NCBI RefSeq assembly: GCF_040954835.1
Contig: NC_090698.1
Location: forward strand, 27,829,501-27,893,500
Source of the DNA: Lepisosteus oculatus
Lineage: Eukaryota > Chordata > Actinopteri > Semionotiformes > Lepisosteidae
Direction of reading: 5' to 3'
DNA length: 64,000 nucleotides
Positions 63,630-64,000 of the stretch are shown piece after piece. Position 1 is the stretch's first letter. Every line of letters starts with the position of its first letter. A program made the position numbers and the translations under genes. The notes under the pieces were generated by a model, which saw only the letters and a list, made by a program, of their open reading frames with translations, was not told the origin of the DNA and searched no databases.

Positions 63630-64000
63630 GTAAAAACACTAAATGTGTATTTCAACCCTGTTCCAGTTTCCTCCTTTGATCATATGTCCCGTCCTAAATG
63701 TTGAACCACCATCTTAAAAAATTACATTGGCATAAATCATGCTGTTTCCCCAACATCTTCAGAAATGGATCTTGCAAAGTCGTACAACTTAAAAGCAACG
63801 TCCCACAGCGGAAGCGTGGCATATTTTGAAGTTGTTTAAATGTGAGCTTAAGTCAGTCAGACGTCCACGCAAAACCCAAATGATTAAAAAACAGGGATAT
63901 GGAAGTGAAGGAGAATACAGCCTTGAGATGTTTGTAGAGATCATTTTGGGGTGTCTGTGCCCAATGTTTTATGCATGGTCATGGTGTGCACATACTCTGA
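63630..64000. other. TRAPPC13 last visible intron
   Basis: It begins with the donor GTAAAA after the codons for SVQGLQ. The next exon (human [20 protein letters not shown] onwards) is not seen before the window ends. Confidence 0.6.

Overview
The window is nuclear DNA of a vertebrate, most likely a ray-finned fish. The genes have many short exons with GT-AG introns, and the introns carry fish-type repeats: Tc1/mariner elements, a CR1-like LINE, 5S-rRNA-headed SINEs and a tRNA-headed SINE. Gene order follows human chromosome 5q12 (ADAMTS6, PPWD1, TRIM23, SHLD3/TRAPPC13). A non-teleost such as gar or bowfin is my guess only. I worked out the exons by matching spliced translations to remembered human proteins. 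Every splice phase closes in frame, which supports the models strongly.

Layout: (1) 1-13,648, minus strand: the 5' six coding exons of ADAMTS6 (signal peptide, propeptide, furin site, start of the metalloprotease domain). The rest of the gene lies beyond the left edge. (2) 13,649-23,003: a repeat-rich interval with no recognised gene. In human, CENPK lies here. The interval ends in a PPWD1 promoter with clear ZNF143 and NRF1 sites. (3) 23,004-32,304, plus strand: complete PPWD1 in 11 coding exons. (4) 35,030-48,901, minus strand: complete TRIM23 in 11 coding exons, convergent with PPWD1. (5) A 1.27 kb head-to-head promoter interval, then TRAPPC13 on the plus strand from 50,169. Its last coding exon(s), about 35 residues, lie past the right edge. 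(6) Inside TRAPPC13 intron 1, on the same strand, is an intronless 248-residue ORF recognisable as SHLD3, the REV7-binding shieldin subunit.

The genes do not form one pathway. ADAMTS6 is a secreted protease, PPWD1 a spliceosome-associated cyclophilin, TRIM23 a RING/ARF ubiquitin ligase, TRAPPC13 a TRAPP vesicle-tethering subunit, and SHLD3 a DNA end-protection factor. The linkage is old synteny. The most interesting local structures are the SHLD3-in-TRAPPC13 nesting with a probable shared first exon, an 18-nt TRAPPC13 microexon, a tandem NAG acceptor, inverted SINE copies flanking two ADAMTS6 exons, a 200-bp palindrome-ended element with tRNA-like boxes, and a dispersed repeat with one long hairpin copy. 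I did not find a wholly new multi-gene system.
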